Below are positions 26,701 through 35,673 of a stretch of DNA of 64,000 nt, piece by piece. A program made the position numbers and the translations under genes. The number at the start of each line of letters is the position of its first letter. Positions within the stretch are counted from its first letter, which is position 1. Origin of the DNA: DATHZQ01 sp963823505 (lineage in GTDB: Bacteria; Actinomycetota; Acidimicrobiia; Spongiisociales; UBA5794); contig CAWGLY010000007.1 of NCBI GenBank assembly GCA_963823505.1, forward strand, positions 1 through 64,000, read 5' to 3'. The notes below the pieces were generated by a model, which worked only from the letters and a program-made list of their open reading frames with translations, searched no databases and was not told the DNA's origin.

Positions 26701-26767
26701 TGGCGACCACCGAGCCAAACAGCAACATCACGACTACAAAGAGTCGTGCGGATCTACGGAACGTCAT
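23732..26767 (-). CDS. Secreted subtilisin-like serine protease with PKD domains
   Basis: 1011 residues. Signal peptide (RRSARLFVVVMLLFGSVVATA), a propeptide to about residue 200, then an S8 peptidase domain with catalytic Asp in VAVADTGLGDG, His in DSGHGTHVS and Ser in GGTSMSNP, and the oxyanion Asn in TTSAGNAG. A proprotein-convertase-like beta domain follows, then two PKD domains, each starting PPAASFTSSCSDLTCDFTD, and an Ig-like C-terminal domain. The two PKD repeats are highly similar. It is likely an extracellular scavenging protease. Start ATG 26767. Faces a convergent gene across a strong terminator. Confidence 0.93.
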   Translation of the reverse strand: MTFRRSARLFVVVMLLFGSVVATAASSAARQDDESPALRLKSTEVSPDARPDAAAAQLNARGQGYYVAQFGGPILQEQADALKALGGELMAYVPDFAYKVRMTAGAANRASSVDGVTQVSAFEADYKLSPDLAAEGLYTVTIERGVSRADMEAAVAAAGVEVVSANGRVMTVLGDAASLQGVADIADVAWIENFEFREKHNEYGAGVIIGANTANTSGYDGSTQIVAVADTGLGDGTAAGAHEDIPSGRIVDVQDWPGTSVRGCYQVISDGAQDVDSGHGTHVSVSVLGDGAASGLGQGTAPAASLVFQATEDFASFRGACAGNPNGYYLLGLPDDLEDLLQAAYDQGARIHSDSWGSDAAGDYTTDAASVDNFMWLNQDFLMTTSAGNAGVDGNSNGVVDDDSTGSPATAKNVLTVGASENDRGGDWSCDSGIGNGCTGQNDIFTYGSAWPADFPANPVANDPSAGNAEQMAAFSSRGPTDDGRIKPDVVAPGTWILSGYSDLYQEGNGVTNPQNGAFQYDGWGYPANGEYKYMGGTSMSNPITAGAAAVIRDYYNKAHSHEASGALTKATLINTAVDLLDENNDGFNDNDFPIPNSHEGWGRVDLANAVDGSGEYVDDATGVTTGGEPAYTFTTDGGTDLKVTLVWSDFPSTETASVNLVNDLDLVVTGPGGTFNGNVFSGGWSTTGGSSDRVNNVENVYIQNAAAGTWTVTVNGFNVPMGPQPFALVVDGTGTPAPNDPPAASFTSSCSDLTCDFTDTSTDGDGTVTGWDWDFGGDGSSAAQNPSHTFSAAGTYTVTLTATDNDGDSDTTTSSVTVTEPGANNPPAASFTSSCSDLTCDFTDASSDSDGTIASWAWVFGDGNTSSSQNPSHTYAAAGTFSVSLTVTDDDGATDTASSSVTVSEPTGGSTTHIAALTGASVSQGGASWLAIVTVTVEDDNGDAVDGATVTGTWRRGEVSTCSTDGTGTCTIEFSTRGRRNIFTVNDISHGSLTYDSGDNVVTSVTVDQP

Positions 26768-26968
26768 TCGTCCCCTCCCACGGGTCGTTGTACAAACGAC
26801 GCCAACTACCGATTCCCCCTGGCGTCAACCGCACAGAGGCTAGGGCGGCGTCCGTGTGGCCCGTATGGGCCGATCGAACCATTGGCGAAGTCTGGGACCC
26901 TACCGCTAACGTCCCTTTGGTGCCGCAGGTAGGGCTGCGTGCCGCTCAATCCGTGGGGGATTTCTTCA

Positions 26969-28423
26969 GTGACTCGAACGCCGGACATTCGTCACGGTGA
27001 CGTCGATGGCGTCGCAGTGCGGTGGATCGAATCGGCCGCGCCGTTCACGGCAACGCTGATGTTTCGTGTCGGCCCAATCGACGAGCGCCTCAAGACCGCA
27101 GGTGTTACCCATCTGTCTGAGCACCTCGCCCTCGATCCGCTTCGGGACGTGCTGCATCCGTTCAACGGCGAAGTTCACCCCGACTACACCGCCTTCTGGG
27201 CATCGGGCGACCCCGATGACGTCACGGCATTCCTCGCTCGCCTGTGTCGGAGCCTCGCCGATCTGGACACGAGCCGCCTCCAGGCGGAAGCCCGAGTCCT
27301 GGCAGCCGAGAGCTGGTCCGCTCCAGTTTCCACCCACGCCGAGATCCTTCGCGTTTGGTTCGGGCCCAACGGTCCCGGTCTGTTGGGCAGCAAAGAACAC
27401 GGCCTCGGCTGGATGGGCCCAACCCACGTTGGTTCCTGGGCAGGGCGCTACTTCACCAACGGGAACGCCATCCTCACGTTGACCGGCCCACCGCCGCAGG
27501 ATCTGCGACTCCCCCTGCCCGACGGTGAGTACCGACCGGTGGCGATGCCGCAGGACGACGTGGGCTACCGGCCCGACCGGATGGTCAAGCTGCGCTCCCA
27601 CGATCGCGGGATCTGCCTCGGCACGGTGGCACAACGATCCGTCCCGCTCGTCATGGGGCTCGATGTTCTCGGGCACCGACTCCGCCGACGGCTCCGCCAC
27701 GAGTTGGCGCTGGTGTACGGGATTGAGGTGCGGTACCAGCCGCTGTTCCCCGACCAGGCCTACGTCTACCTCGCGACGGACAGCGAGGAGCGGAACTCGG
27801 GAAAGGTCAGCCACGTCTTCATGGAGACCATCCGTGAACTCGGCGAGCACGGGCCGACGGCACCTGAGATGGAGCGGGCGCGACGCGATGTCGCCAACGA
27901 CAGCCTCGATCCGACAACTCTCGCCAAGGCCGAGCTGAACCGTCTCGCCCACGACGAACTGGTCGGTCACCCACTTGTGACCCTCGATGAGGGTGCCAGC
28001 ATCCGCAACACGACAAGCCCCCAAGCGGTACAAGAAGCCGTCGCAGCGACATTCGCCCGCGGGCTGGTGATCGCACCCGAGTCGTACGACGACGGCCTCG
28101 AACCGAGGCCGATGGTCGATCACGCCGTCTTCGCCGGCAAGCGGTTCCGTGCGATGCGTGCCGCCGCAAACGGCGTGAAGCGGCTGGTCATCGGAGACGA
28201 GGGCGTGTCGGCGCGCATCGGCGATCGATGGGTGAGCATTCCGTACGCGGACCTCGCACTGGTCACCATGCCGAGTGACGGAGTGCGCCACCTCCACTCC
28301 CGAACGGGGAGCTGGATGGAGCTGAGCACGGACGGATGGTGGCGCGGTCGCGAAGTGATCCAGCGTCTCGACGAACATTTGCCGCCGGAAACGGTGATCC
28401 CACCTCGTCGCCCGCCCGCATGA
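26969..28423 (+). CDS. M16 (insulinase) family zinc peptidase
   Basis: 484 residues from GTG 26969, which has GGGGGA upstream; an earlier GTG at 26939 is in frame. The inverted zinc motif HLSEH is at residues 48-52 (H48, E51, H52), placed as usual near the N-terminus. The middle part has the second M16 domain (YGIEVRYQPLFPDQAYVYL). The final 80 residues look like an extra module and end in a basic Pro-rich tail. No signal peptide. Divergent from the subtilase gene. Confidence 0.82.
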   Translation: MTRTPDIRHGDVDGVAVRWIESAAPFTATLMFRVGPIDERLKTAGVTHLSEHLALDPLRDVLHPFNGEVHPDYTAFWASGDPDDVTAFLARLCRSLADLDTSRLQAEARVLAAESWSAPVSTHAEILRVWFGPNGPGLLGSKEHGLGWMGPTHVGSWAGRYFTNGNAILTLTGPPPQDLRLPLPDGEYRPVAMPQDDVGYRPDRMVKLRSHDRGICLGTVAQRSVPLVMGLDVLGHRLRRRLRHELALVYGIEVRYQPLFPDQAYVYLATDSEERNSGKVSHVFMETIRELGEHGPTAPEMERARRDVANDSLDPTTLAKAELNRLAHDELVGHPLVTLDEGASIRNTTSPQAVQEAVAATFARGLVIAPESYDDGLEPRPMVDHAVFAGKRFRAMRAAANGVKRLVIGDEGVSARIGDRWVSIPYADLALVTMPSDGVRHLHSRTGSWMELSTDGWWRGREVIQRLDEHLPPETVIPPRRPPA

Positions 28424-28467
28424 CGCCCGCCGGTCACCGCGACGCACACAGCGTCACGTGGCAGCAC

Positions 28468-28473
28468 TAGCCT
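28468..28473 (+). promoter_or_regulatory. Possible -10 element of SRP RNA
   Basis: TAGCCT, 8 bases before the predicted 5' end of the SRP RNA. Confidence 0.4.
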
Positions 28474-28481
28474 GGCGGCAT

Positions 28482-28756
28482 ACCGTGCTAGGCGGGGCGT
28501 TAGGGGTGTCCTGAACCCGAAATCCCCTTCATGCGGGGCCGAACCCCCGCCCGAGGGTGAACGCCCGTCGGGACTAGCGCCGGGATGTGTCGACGTTGAA
28601 GGCTGGGTCCTGCGCGGCGGGGCGTTGCGAACCGGGTCAGGTCCGGAAGGAAGCAGCCCTAAGCAGGTCAGTCCCGGGTGCCGCAGGGGCGCCTGGCTGG
28701 AGTCGATCACCCGGGACGCGCCGGCGGACGAACATTCGAGGGCGGGGACGCACGGT
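28482..28756 (+). ncRNA. ffs: Signal recognition particle RNA, large bacterial type
   Basis: The conserved SRP S-domain loop GTCAGGTCCGGAAGGAAGCA is at about 28637-28656. About 150 bases upstream lies an Alu-domain-like 5' part (GTGCTAGGCGGGGCG followed by a GGTGTCCTGAACCCG segment). The ends pair: ACCGTGC at 28482-28488 with GCACGGT at 28750-28756. The roughly 275-base length indicates the large form with an Alu domain, not the short 4.5S form. It binds Ffh for co-translational targeting. Confidence 0.9.
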
Positions 28757-28799
28757 GACACCCCTCCTGCGCCGCTTCCCGGCGAGCCTCGCGCCCGGT

Positions 28800-29426
28800 T
28801 CAGGCTTTCGCGAGGATCACTCCGTAGACGAAGCCAAGCGGTCCCATGCGCCAGGACTCTTCGAGCCGGAGCGGGCCCTGGGCGAACATCACCTCGGGGG
28901 GAGGCAACTTGTCGAGGCTGTCGCTGAGATAGCGGTATTCCGCCGGTGCACGGGCCAACCGCCCGACCAGAGGCACGATCGTCCTCGTGCCGACACGGTG
29001 CACACGTGTCGCCATGGTCCCGATCGGCCGCGACAGGTCGACGATCCCAGCCTTGCCGCCCGGCCGGAGCACCCGGTGGATCTCCTCGAGCGTCGCAGCG
29101 ACCGAGTTCAGATTGCGGAACACGTACGCCGAGAACACCGCATCAAAAGCGCCGTCGACGAAGGGGAGTCGCTCACCGACCCCGACAACCCGTTGCTCGA
29201 GACGATTCAGGCTCAGCATCTCAGACGATGGATCGAGGGCGACCACTGTGCGCTCACCGAATGCTGGGTCGGCGGCTCCCGTACCGGCGCCGAGATCGAG
29301 CAGCCGACCGTCCGGCAGGCGACCGATCGCGCTGCGCCGCCACGCCTGGTCGCGGCCAAGCGACAGCACTCGGTTGAGGCGGTCGTACTTCGCCGCGATG
29401 TCCGCAAAGACCTCGCCGTTGGACAT
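28800..29426 (-). CDS. menG: Demethylmenaquinone methyltransferase
   Basis: 208 residues from ATG 29426. SAM-binding motif LLDLGAGTG, then VVALDPSSEML and the UbiE-type segments FDAVFSAYVFRNL and LRPGGKAGIVDLSRP. Catalyses C-methylation of demethylmenaquinone in menaquinone synthesis, likely at the membrane face. It follows serS by 7 bases, so they are probably cotranscribed. UbiE and MenG share the family; an actinobacterium is expected to use menaquinone. Confidence 0.87.
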   Translation of the reverse strand: MSNGEVFADIAAKYDRLNRVLSLGRDQAWRRSAIGRLPDGRLLDLGAGTGAADPAFGERTVVALDPSSEMLSLNRLEQRVVGVGERLPFVDGAFDAVFSAYVFRNLNSVAATLEEIHRVLRPGGKAGIVDLSRPIGTMATRVHRVGTRTIVPLVGRLARAPAEYRYLSDSLDKLPPPEVMFAQGPLRLEESWRMGPLGFVYGVILAKA

Positions 29427-29433
29427 CAGCCGG

Positions 29434-30687
29434 TCAGCCGCCGATGCGATCGAAGTTGACGTAGCCCTGCAAAGCCTCCGGGACGACGACCGAGCCGTCT
29501 TCCCGCTGATGGTTCTCGAGCAGCGCAATGAGCGAGCGACCCACAGCGATCGCCGTGCCGTTCACGGTGTGGACCAGCCGGTTGCCGTCGTCGGTGCGGT
29601 AGCGGATCTTCAAACGCCGTGCCTGGAAGTCGGTGGTGTTCGATGTCGAGGTGATCTCCCGGTACCGACCCTGACCGGGGAACCATGCCTCGATGTCGTA
29701 CTTCTTGGCGGCGGACGCTCCCAAGTCACCTGCTGCGACGTTGACTACCCGGTAGGGGATCTCCAACGCCCGCGCCAGCTCTTCCTCGCGGCTGAGGAGG
29801 AAATCGTGTTCCTCCTGCGACCTGTCCGGATCACAGAAAGAGAACATCTCGATCTTGTCGAACTGGTGAACCCTGAAGATGCCGCGCGTGTCTTTGCCGT
29901 AGGTCCCGGCTTCCCTGCGGAAACAGGTTGAGAATCCCACGTAGCGCAGCGGCAGGCTGCCGGCATCAAAGATCTCGTCGGCGTGCATACCGGCGATCGA
30001 CACCTCGGAGGTCCCGACGAGGTAGAGGTCGTCCGCCTCGATGGCGTAGACCTGCTCGCGATCACCCGGAAAAAAACCCGTCCCAAAGAGCGCCTGCTCC
30101 CGGACGAGCACTGGCGGCGCCACAGGGACGAACCCGTGGGGCTCGAGCGTGTCGAGGGCAAACTGCACCAGCGCAAGCTCCAGACGAACCATCGGCCCCA
30201 AGAGGAACCCGAAGCGACTGCCGGACAACTTGGCGGCGCGCTCGACATCGAGGAGGCCGAGCTGCTCGCCCAGGTCGACATGATCCTTCATCCAGTCGGC
30301 GGCGATGGGTTCACCCCAGCGCGAGATCTCGACGTTGTCCTCGTCGGTCACTCCGTCGGCGGCCGTCGGATCCGTGAGGTTGGGCAGAGTGATCCACGTC
30401 TCGTCGAATGCGGCATCAAGCTCGTCGGCCTCCGCCAGAACAGCCTTGTACCGCTCGGCCAACTCACCGGCCTCGGCGATGGCGGCCTCGCGGGCGACGC
30501 CTTCGAGGCGCGGGATCGTCTTGCCGATGTCTTTCTGCCCGGCGCGCAGCTCTTCCGCCGCGGCGCGTACCTCGCGGCGACGGCGGTCGGTATCGGCGAG
30601 GGCGGCGACATCGACCTGGAGGCCGCGGCGCTGCAACGAAGCGGCAAGCGCCTCGGGGTCCCGGCGAAGCAGTCCGACGTCGATCAC
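29434..30687 (-). CDS. serS: Seryl-tRNA synthetase
   Basis: Charges tRNA-Ser with serine. 417 residues: N-terminal coiled-coil arm (about 30-100) that recognises the long variable arm of tRNA-Ser, then a class II catalytic core with motif 2 (FRREAGTYGKDTRGIFRVHQF begins near residue 257) and motif 3 (NGTAIAVGRSLIALLEN). The serine-binding TSE loop is VGTSEVSIAG. All four serine isoacceptor tRNAs it would serve are also in this window. Probably cotranscribed with menG. Confidence 0.96.
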   Translation of the reverse strand: MIDVGLLRRDPEALAASLQRRGLQVDVAALADTDRRRREVRAAAEELRAGQKDIGKTIPRLEGVAREAAIAEAGELAERYKAVLAEADELDAAFDETWITLPNLTDPTAADGVTDEDNVEISRWGEPIAADWMKDHVDLGEQLGLLDVERAAKLSGSRFGFLLGPMVRLELALVQFALDTLEPHGFVPVAPPVLVREQALFGTGFFPGDREQVYAIEADDLYLVGTSEVSIAGMHADEIFDAGSLPLRYVGFSTCFRREAGTYGKDTRGIFRVHQFDKIEMFSFCDPDRSQEEHDFLLSREEELARALEIPYRVVNVAAGDLGASAAKKYDIEAWFPGQGRYREITSTSNTTDFQARRLKIRYRTDDGNRLVHTVNGTAIAVGRSLIALLENHQREDGSVVVPEALQGYVNFDRIGG

Positions 30688-30770
30688 AACACGGCAATGT
30701 TACCGACGATGACATCTCGTTCCGCTGCGGCTTCAGCGTGCCGCAGTTGACCACCGATTCCGGGTGGGCA

Positions 30771-31217
30771 TCAGCCCGCCAGGGCCTGTTCGATGGCGGC
30801 AATCTCCTCGGGCGACAGCGGCTCGACTCCGGCTCCGTTGCGGATCTGCTTGGCGTAGAACAGCGTCTCGTTGCGGCCGACGAGGACCGAAAACACCATG
30901 CCGCCACCGCGGCGGTCGAGTAGCGCCAGCGACCGCGACAGCTTTCCCGAGATGTCACCGAACGCGTCGTAGCCGACCACCCCGACGTGTGACACCGCCT
31001 GCGGCATCGCCACCTCGAGTGCTTCGAGCCGCGGCCGGATCTCGACGAGTGACTTCTCCACCGAGGACAGGTCCTGATCGATCTCGCGCATCAGCCCAAC
31101 CACATCGCCGTCCTTGGGCACGCCGTCGAGGCGACGACGCAGGGCCGCCAGCTGCACGGTCAGCAGCAAGGCGACGACGAGGGCGATGCCCGCAATCACG
31201 GTTGCGGCGATGATCAT
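30771..31217 (-). CDS. DUF4446 family membrane-anchored protein
   Basis: 148 residues. One N-terminal transmembrane helix (IIAATVIAGIALVVALLLTV), a short coiled segment, then the conserved DUF4446 region (GVVGYDAFGDISGKLSRSLA, then LLDRRGGGMVFSVLVGRNE, ending LSPEEIAAIEQAL). Function unknown. ATG 31217 overlaps the upstream gene's stop as ATGA. Confidence 0.8.
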   Translation of the reverse strand: MIIAATVIAGIALVVALLLTVQLAALRRRLDGVPKDGDVVGLMREIDQDLSSVEKSLVEIRPRLEALEVAMPQAVSHVGVVGYDAFGDISGKLSRSLALLDRRGGGMVFSVLVGRNETLFYAKQIRNGAGVEPLSPEEIAAIEQALAG

Positions 31218-32215
31218 TGGTCGTTGGTGGCGAACATGACTTCCCACACGTTGTTGTCGATGTCCGCATCTTCCGCCATTTCGGCCACCACTTGCAAGGT
31301 GTAGAGGGTCCCAGGCTCGAGATCGACGCTGAGGAACTCGAGCGAGACCGACGCCTCGGGATCCAACGCGGCGACAAATCGTTGCTCTTCGAAGGTCTCG
31401 CCGCCGTCGGTGCCTGCGATCGAGAGCCGCATCGTGACGGAAATCTGCTCAGAAGTGACGTTGCCCGCGTTGGTCACGATGGCCGTCACGTCGAACGTCG
31501 GTGTGTAGGGCAGCACCGCGACACCATTGCGGTCCCCCGTTGGCTCCGGCACGGTGTTGGCGGTGACGGCGATGTCGTGGCGCTCGCCGAGGATGGTCCG
31601 CAGGCGGAGCCGGCTGGCGATACCCTCCAGATCAACCGGGTCTGCGCCGCCGACAAAGGCCACCTCGGGGTAGTCCGGTGCAGGAACGTCGGTCTCCACG
31701 AGAGGCACGGCCTCGAGGAAGGCGGCGTACGCCTCATCGCCCACCCGGAGTTGCGTGACCGCGGCGAGGAACGCATCAGGCGCCACCAAGCTGTCGTCCG
31801 GTTGCTCCATCACTTCGACAACGGCCTCGTCCAGACCCTGCACACCATTGTTCCATGCCCTGGTCGCCACAGCCATCAGACCGTGGAGCTCCGCGGCAGG
31901 CCGGGTCACGACCGCTTCCGATAGCTGAACTTGGAGGCCGGCAGTGCGCGCTCCGAGCAACTCGATTCGCTGCAAGATCTCCGGGCGGTCCAGGCTGCCG
32001 AGCGAGTCGAACAGCTCTCGCAGCGACTGTGCGGCGAGTAACTCATCCTGTGCGATCTCCTCCGTCAGAGCGAGATAGTCCCCGGTATCTCGCTGCTCCG
32101 TCCGGTACCGCACCGCCAGCGCGATCGCAGCAACGATGACGGCAAGCGTCAGGAACAGCGCAAGCTGACGGCGCCGGCGCTGCCGGCGGTGGAGAACTTG
32201 AGAGGACATTGTCAT
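31214..32215 (-). CDS. Membrane-anchored protein of unknown function
   Basis: 333 residues from ATG 32215 (a second ATG at 32209). A basic N-terminus, one transmembrane helix (LALFLTLAVIVAAIALAV), a helical region to about residue 170, then a beta-sandwich-like C-terminal domain with acidic strands (residues 205-330). Architecture suggests an extracytoplasmic binding protein. Translationally coupled to the DUF4446 gene. The longer frame to 32353 runs towards the tRNA-Leu gene and was rejected. Confidence 0.7.
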   Translation of the reverse strand: MTMSSQVLHRRQRRRRQLALFLTLAVIVAAIALAVRYRTEQRDTGDYLALTEEIAQDELLAAQSLRELFDSLGSLDRPEILQRIELLGARTAGLQVQLSEAVVTRPAAELHGLMAVATRAWNNGVQGLDEAVVEVMEQPDDSLVAPDAFLAAVTQLRVGDEAYAAFLEAVPLVETDVPAPDYPEVAFVGGADPVDLEGIASRLRLRTILGERHDIAVTANTVPEPTGDRNGVAVLPYTPTFDVTAIVTNAGNVTSEQISVTMRLSIAGTDGGETFEEQRFVAALDPEASVSLEFLSVDLEPGTLYTLQVVAEMAEDADIDNNVWEVMFATNDQ

Positions 32216-32369
32216 CGCTGTAGACGCACCCTGGCCGCCTTGCTCCTTCGCGGTGGACCCCACCCGACAAGAGTTCGGGCTCGGGTTCGGAGGTTTCGGG
32301 CGCTGTTCGGTTGCGCAGCTTTGGCGGCCGGATCGCCCCCGTCCCCCGCGCACCCAGCACCACCATTCG

Positions 32370-32453
<84 letters not shown>

Positions 32454-32562
32454 GCAGGCACGAGAATGGTACCAGCGGCTGTGAGCGAGGTGTCGTCGGA
32501 GCGGAAGGTGGGTGTGTGGCTCGACTCTGGGGTCGGTGCGGCGCTCAAATCCTCCGTCCTCA

Positions 32563-32576
32563 TAGAATCTCCTCCG
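32563..32576 (+). promoter_or_regulatory. Predicted -10 for leaderless fhaA operon transcript
   Basis: TAGAAT at 32563-32568 lies 7 bases before the GTG start of fhaA, with no Shine-Dalgarno sequence between. Transcription would begin at or next to the start codon. Confidence 0.5.
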
Positions 32577-33238
32577 TGGGCCTCGCAAGAAAACTCGAAC
32601 AGCGACTCGAACAGCTCGTCGACGGGCTGTCCGCCGCGATCTTCCGCGGCGGAATGCACCCGGTAGAGCTCGCAGGGCGGCTGGTCCGCCACGCCGACCT
32701 GTCGGTCCGCGAGACGGATACCGGCCCCGTCATCCCCAACGTGTACACACTGCGCATCAACCCCAAGGACGTGGCTGCGGAGGTCGACCCCAGCGCACTC
32801 GACCACGAGGTCACCCGCACGCTTGCGCTGACGGCCGCAGAGCGCGGCTGGCGCACGGGCGGGCCTATCTCCGTCCACATCCACAGCGACCCCGACGTCA
32901 CCGCCGGCTCGATCGGTATCGAGTCGCAGGAGGTGCCGGGCGAACTCGAACCGTGGGCTCACCTCATCGACGTCAGCGACGGCACGGCCTTTCCCCTTTG
33001 CGACAACCGTGTCGTGATCGGAAGGTCTTCCTCTGCGGACGTCACCCTTGGGAACGCCGAAGTCTCCCGCAGGCATTCTCTCGTGTTCCGCAAGGCCGGT
33101 AGCGTGTGGGTCATGGATCTCGGCTCGGCCAACGGCACGCTCGTCAACGGAAACGCTGTGGACGGTGAGCCGCAATCGCTGCATCCCGGAGACCAGATCA
33201 CTTTTGGAAGCGCTACCTTGGCGCTCCGGTTCGTCTGA
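32576..33238 (+). CDS. fhaA: FHA-domain protein with DUF3662 domain (FhaA-like)
   Basis: 220 residues from GTG 32576. Residues about 1-115 match the DUF3662/FhaA N-terminal domain (starts VGLARKLEQRLEQLVDGLSA). Residues about 140-220 are an FHA domain with the phosphothreonine-binding pattern GRSSSAD, SRRHS and GSANGT. In mycobacteria FhaA binds phosphorylated MviN and PknB substrates at sites of wall growth. First gene of the block that runs to mutY. Shorter than mycobacterial FhaA because the disordered linker is reduced. Confidence 0.9.
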   Translation: MGLARKLEQRLEQLVDGLSAAIFRGGMHPVELAGRLVRHADLSVRETDTGPVIPNVYTLRINPKDVAAEVDPSALDHEVTRTLALTAAERGWRTGGPISVHIHSDPDVTAGSIGIESQEVPGELEPWAHLIDVSDGTAFPLCDNRVVIGRSSSADVTLGNAEVSRRHSLVFRKAGSVWVMDLGSANGTLVNGNAVDGEPQSLHPGDQITFGSATLALRFV

Positions 33239-33254
33239 CCCGAGCACGAGTCCT

Positions 33255-33668
33255 ATGCCTGCACTCTTCCTCAACCTGCTCAAGCTGATCTTCCTCTGCC
33301 TGATCTTCCTCTTTCTCTGGCAGATCGGTCGGTCGATCGGCGCCCACATCGGCCCGGCGTCGTCATCGCGCCCTGCCAAGCGGGTCAACGAGATGGTCGT
33401 CGTCCGCTCCGAGACGCTCAGCGGGCTGCGCTTCCCCGTCGGCACAGGCATCACCGTCGGGCGCAGCGCCGACGCCGACGTTGTGCTCGACGATCCCTAC
33501 GCATCGGAGTTCCATTTCCGCGTGGCCGTCCATGACGGGTCCGTCATGCTCAGCGACCTGGGGAGTACGAACGGCACGTATCTCAACGGGCGCAGGGTGA
33601 CCGTGCCCACGGGACTCACCAAGGGCGACTCGATCCAGATCGGGAATACCATTCTGGAGATCCGATGA
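33255..33668 (+). CDS. fhaB: Membrane-anchored FHA-domain protein (FhaB-like)
   Basis: 137 residues. N-terminal transmembrane helix (LNLLKLIFLCLIFLFLWQIG), then an FHA domain with GRSADAD, EFHFRV in place of the usual SRxH, and DLGSTNGTYLNG. Mycobacterial FhaB binds the autophosphorylated PASTA kinase and PBP. The stop overlaps the phosphatase start as ATGA. Confidence 0.9.
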   Translation: MPALFLNLLKLIFLCLIFLFLWQIGRSIGAHIGPASSSRPAKRVNEMVVVRSETLSGLRFPVGTGITVGRSADADVVLDDPYASEFHFRVAVHDGSVMLSDLGSTNGTYLNGRRVTVPTGLTKGDSIQIGNTILEIR

Positions 33669-34384
33669 GATACAACTGGGCGATCGAGAGCCACGTCGGA
33701 CTGGTGCGAAACGCCAACGAAGACGCCTTTGCACCAGATAACGATGGTGCGGCACAGGGGCCAATCGTGATTGCCGTTGCAGACGGCATGGGCGGCCACG
33801 TGGCCGGTGAGGTGGCGAGCCGCGTCGCCATCAATGCGGCGATGGCCGAAGGCGACGACGCCGACATCTCGGCCGCGGCGCGGGTGCGAGACGCCAACGA
33901 AGCCGTCGCCGCCGCCATGGTGGAAGATCCACGCCTCGCCGGGATGGGCACGACACTCACACTCGGGGTCTTCGGCGACGACGGAGCGCTTGCCATGGCG
34001 CACGTAGGGGACTCCCGGGCGTACCTGCTGCGCAACGGCGAGTTGCGGCAGCTGACTTCCGACCACACGGTCGTCGCCGAATTGGTGAGCGGCGGCTACA
34101 TCACGCATGCCGAGGCTCGCACCCATCCCCGCCGCAACCTCGTCACCCAGTCGATCGGGATGCCGAACGTCCGCATCGACGAGATCACGGAGCGGCTCGA
34201 GGACGGCGATCGGGTGTTGCTCTGCAGCGACGGGTTGAACTCCATGGTCGACGACGCCGCGATCCGCGCCATCCTCGACGAGCACGAGAGCCCCTCAGCC
34301 GCAGCATGGGGACTGATCGAGGCTGCGAATGCCGCCGGGGGGCACGACAACACCACCGTTGCGGTAGTCGACGTCACCTCATGA
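33665..34384 (+). CDS. pstP: PP2C-type Ser/Thr protein phosphatase, catalytic domain only
   Basis: 239 residues with the PPM-family metal motifs: NEDAF, ADGMGGH, GDSRAYL, CSDGLNSM and GGHDNTT. It would reverse phosphorylation by the downstream PASTA kinase. It lacks the transmembrane and external part found in mycobacterial PstP, so it is a cytosolic version. ATGA overlaps on both sides. Confidence 0.94.
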   Translation: MRYNWAIESHVGLVRNANEDAFAPDNDGAAQGPIVIAVADGMGGHVAGEVASRVAINAAMAEGDDADISAAARVRDANEAVAAAMVEDPRLAGMGTTLTLGVFGDDGALAMAHVGDSRAYLLRNGELRQLTSDHTVVAELVSGGYITHAEARTHPRRNLVTQSIGMPNVRIDEITERLEDGDRVLLCSDGLNSMVDDAAIRAILDEHESPSAAAWGLIEAANAAGGHDNTTVAVVDVTS

Positions 34385-35673
34385 CCCGCAACGCCGAGGC
34401 GTCGCTGCTCGTTGGTGCTGCCGTCCTGGCGACGCTCGGTGTTGCGCTCGTCAACTTCGCATTCGGGGTTGGCTTCGACGCACAGGCGGCGCTGACGTTC
34501 CTCGTGTTCGTGCTCGCCTTTGGCGGGCTGCACGCTGCGGTACGGCGCTGGGCCGCGACAGCAAATCCCTACCTCTTGCCCCTCGCCGCATTCCTCGCCG
34601 CCGTGGGGTTCATCGAGGTCTACCGGCTCGATCGGGACTTGGCGGCCCTCCAGAGGTGGTCGCTCCTCATCGCAGCCGGGGTTTCGGCGCTGGTCCTCTT
34701 CTTGCTGCGTGATGAAGGTGTGAGCGCACTCCGCCGCTACCGGTACATCTTCCTGCTCATCGCCGTCGGGCTGCTCGTCCTGCCGCTTCTCCCTGAAGAT
34801 TGGCCGGTTTACGGAGCCGAGGTCTTCGGGTCCCGGCTGTGGGTGCGGGTCGACGTGCCGCTGATCGACCGGACGTTGAGCTTCCAGCCGGGGGAGATCG
34901 CCAAGCTCTTCCTGACGATCTTCCTTGCTTCCTACCTTGCCGACCGGCATCTTGCGATGGCAACCGGGCGCAAGGTCGGCCCGCTGCGCATTCCCGAGCC
35001 GCGACATCTGTTTCCTGTCGTGATTGCTGCGGCGGCGAGCTTCCTCGTGCTGATCTACCAGCGTGACCTCGGGGCATCACTGCTGCTTTTCATCCTCTTC
35101 ATCGGGATGATGTACATCGCCACGGGGCGGGTCGCATATCTCGTCACCGGCGGTGCGCTCGTGGCGGCCGGAGGGTTCGCCGCCCTTCAGCTGTTCGACC
35201 ACGTGCAGCGCCGCGTCGAGGCTTGGCTGCGGCCATTCGACGACTTCACCGACACCGGCTACCAGATCGCCCAGAGCCTCTTCGCCTTGGGCAGCGGCTC
35301 CTTGACGGGCTCAGGGCTTGGGCTCGGCCGCCCCGACCTGATCCCTGCAGCCGCCACCGATTTTGTGTTTGCGGCAGTGGCCGAAGAGATGGGTCTCGCC
35401 GGGTCCATTGCCGTCATCACCGCATACGCGCTGCTGATCGCCGCGGGGTTTGGTATTGCGCTGCGGGCCCGTGACGTATTCCGCAAGTTCCTGGCAGCCG
35501 GACTGACGCTCGTGATCGGCGTTCAAGCATTCCTCATCCTCGCCGGAGTCACCAGGCTGCTCCCCGTGACCGGCATCACGCTGCCGTTCATGTCCTACGG
35601 TGGCTCGTCGCTGCTGGCCAACATGGTGCTGATCACGTTGCTCGTGCGCATCTCCCACGGGGAGCGGACATGA
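34381..35673 (+). CDS. rodA: SEDS peptidoglycan polymerase RodA/FtsW
   Basis: 430 residues with about ten transmembrane helices. SEDS signatures: PGEIAKLFLTIFLASYLADR, a YQRDLGASLL segment, a FAAVAEEMGLAG loop and the C-terminal PFMSYGGSSLLANM. RodA/FtsW polymerise lipid II into glycan strands with a class B PBP, here the next gene. Position between pstP and pbpA matches mycobacterial rodA. ATG 34381 overlaps the pstP stop. Confidence 0.94.
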   Translation: MTRNAEASLLVGAAVLATLGVALVNFAFGVGFDAQAALTFLVFVLAFGGLHAAVRRWAATANPYLLPLAAFLAAVGFIEVYRLDRDLAALQRWSLLIAAGVSALVLFLLRDEGVSALRRYRYIFLLIAVGLLVLPLLPEDWPVYGAEVFGSRLWVRVDVPLIDRTLSFQPGEIAKLFLTIFLASYLADRHLAMATGRKVGPLRIPEPRHLFPVVIAAAASFLVLIYQRDLGASLLLFILFIGMMYIATGRVAYLVTGGALVAAGGFAALQLFDHVQRRVEAWLRPFDDFTDTGYQIAQSLFALGSGSLTGSGLGLGRPDLIPAAATDFVFAAVAEEMGLAGSIAVITAYALLIAAGFGIALRARDVFRKFLAAGLTLVIGVQAFLILAGVTRLLPVTGITLPFMSYGGSSLLANMVLITLLVRISHGERT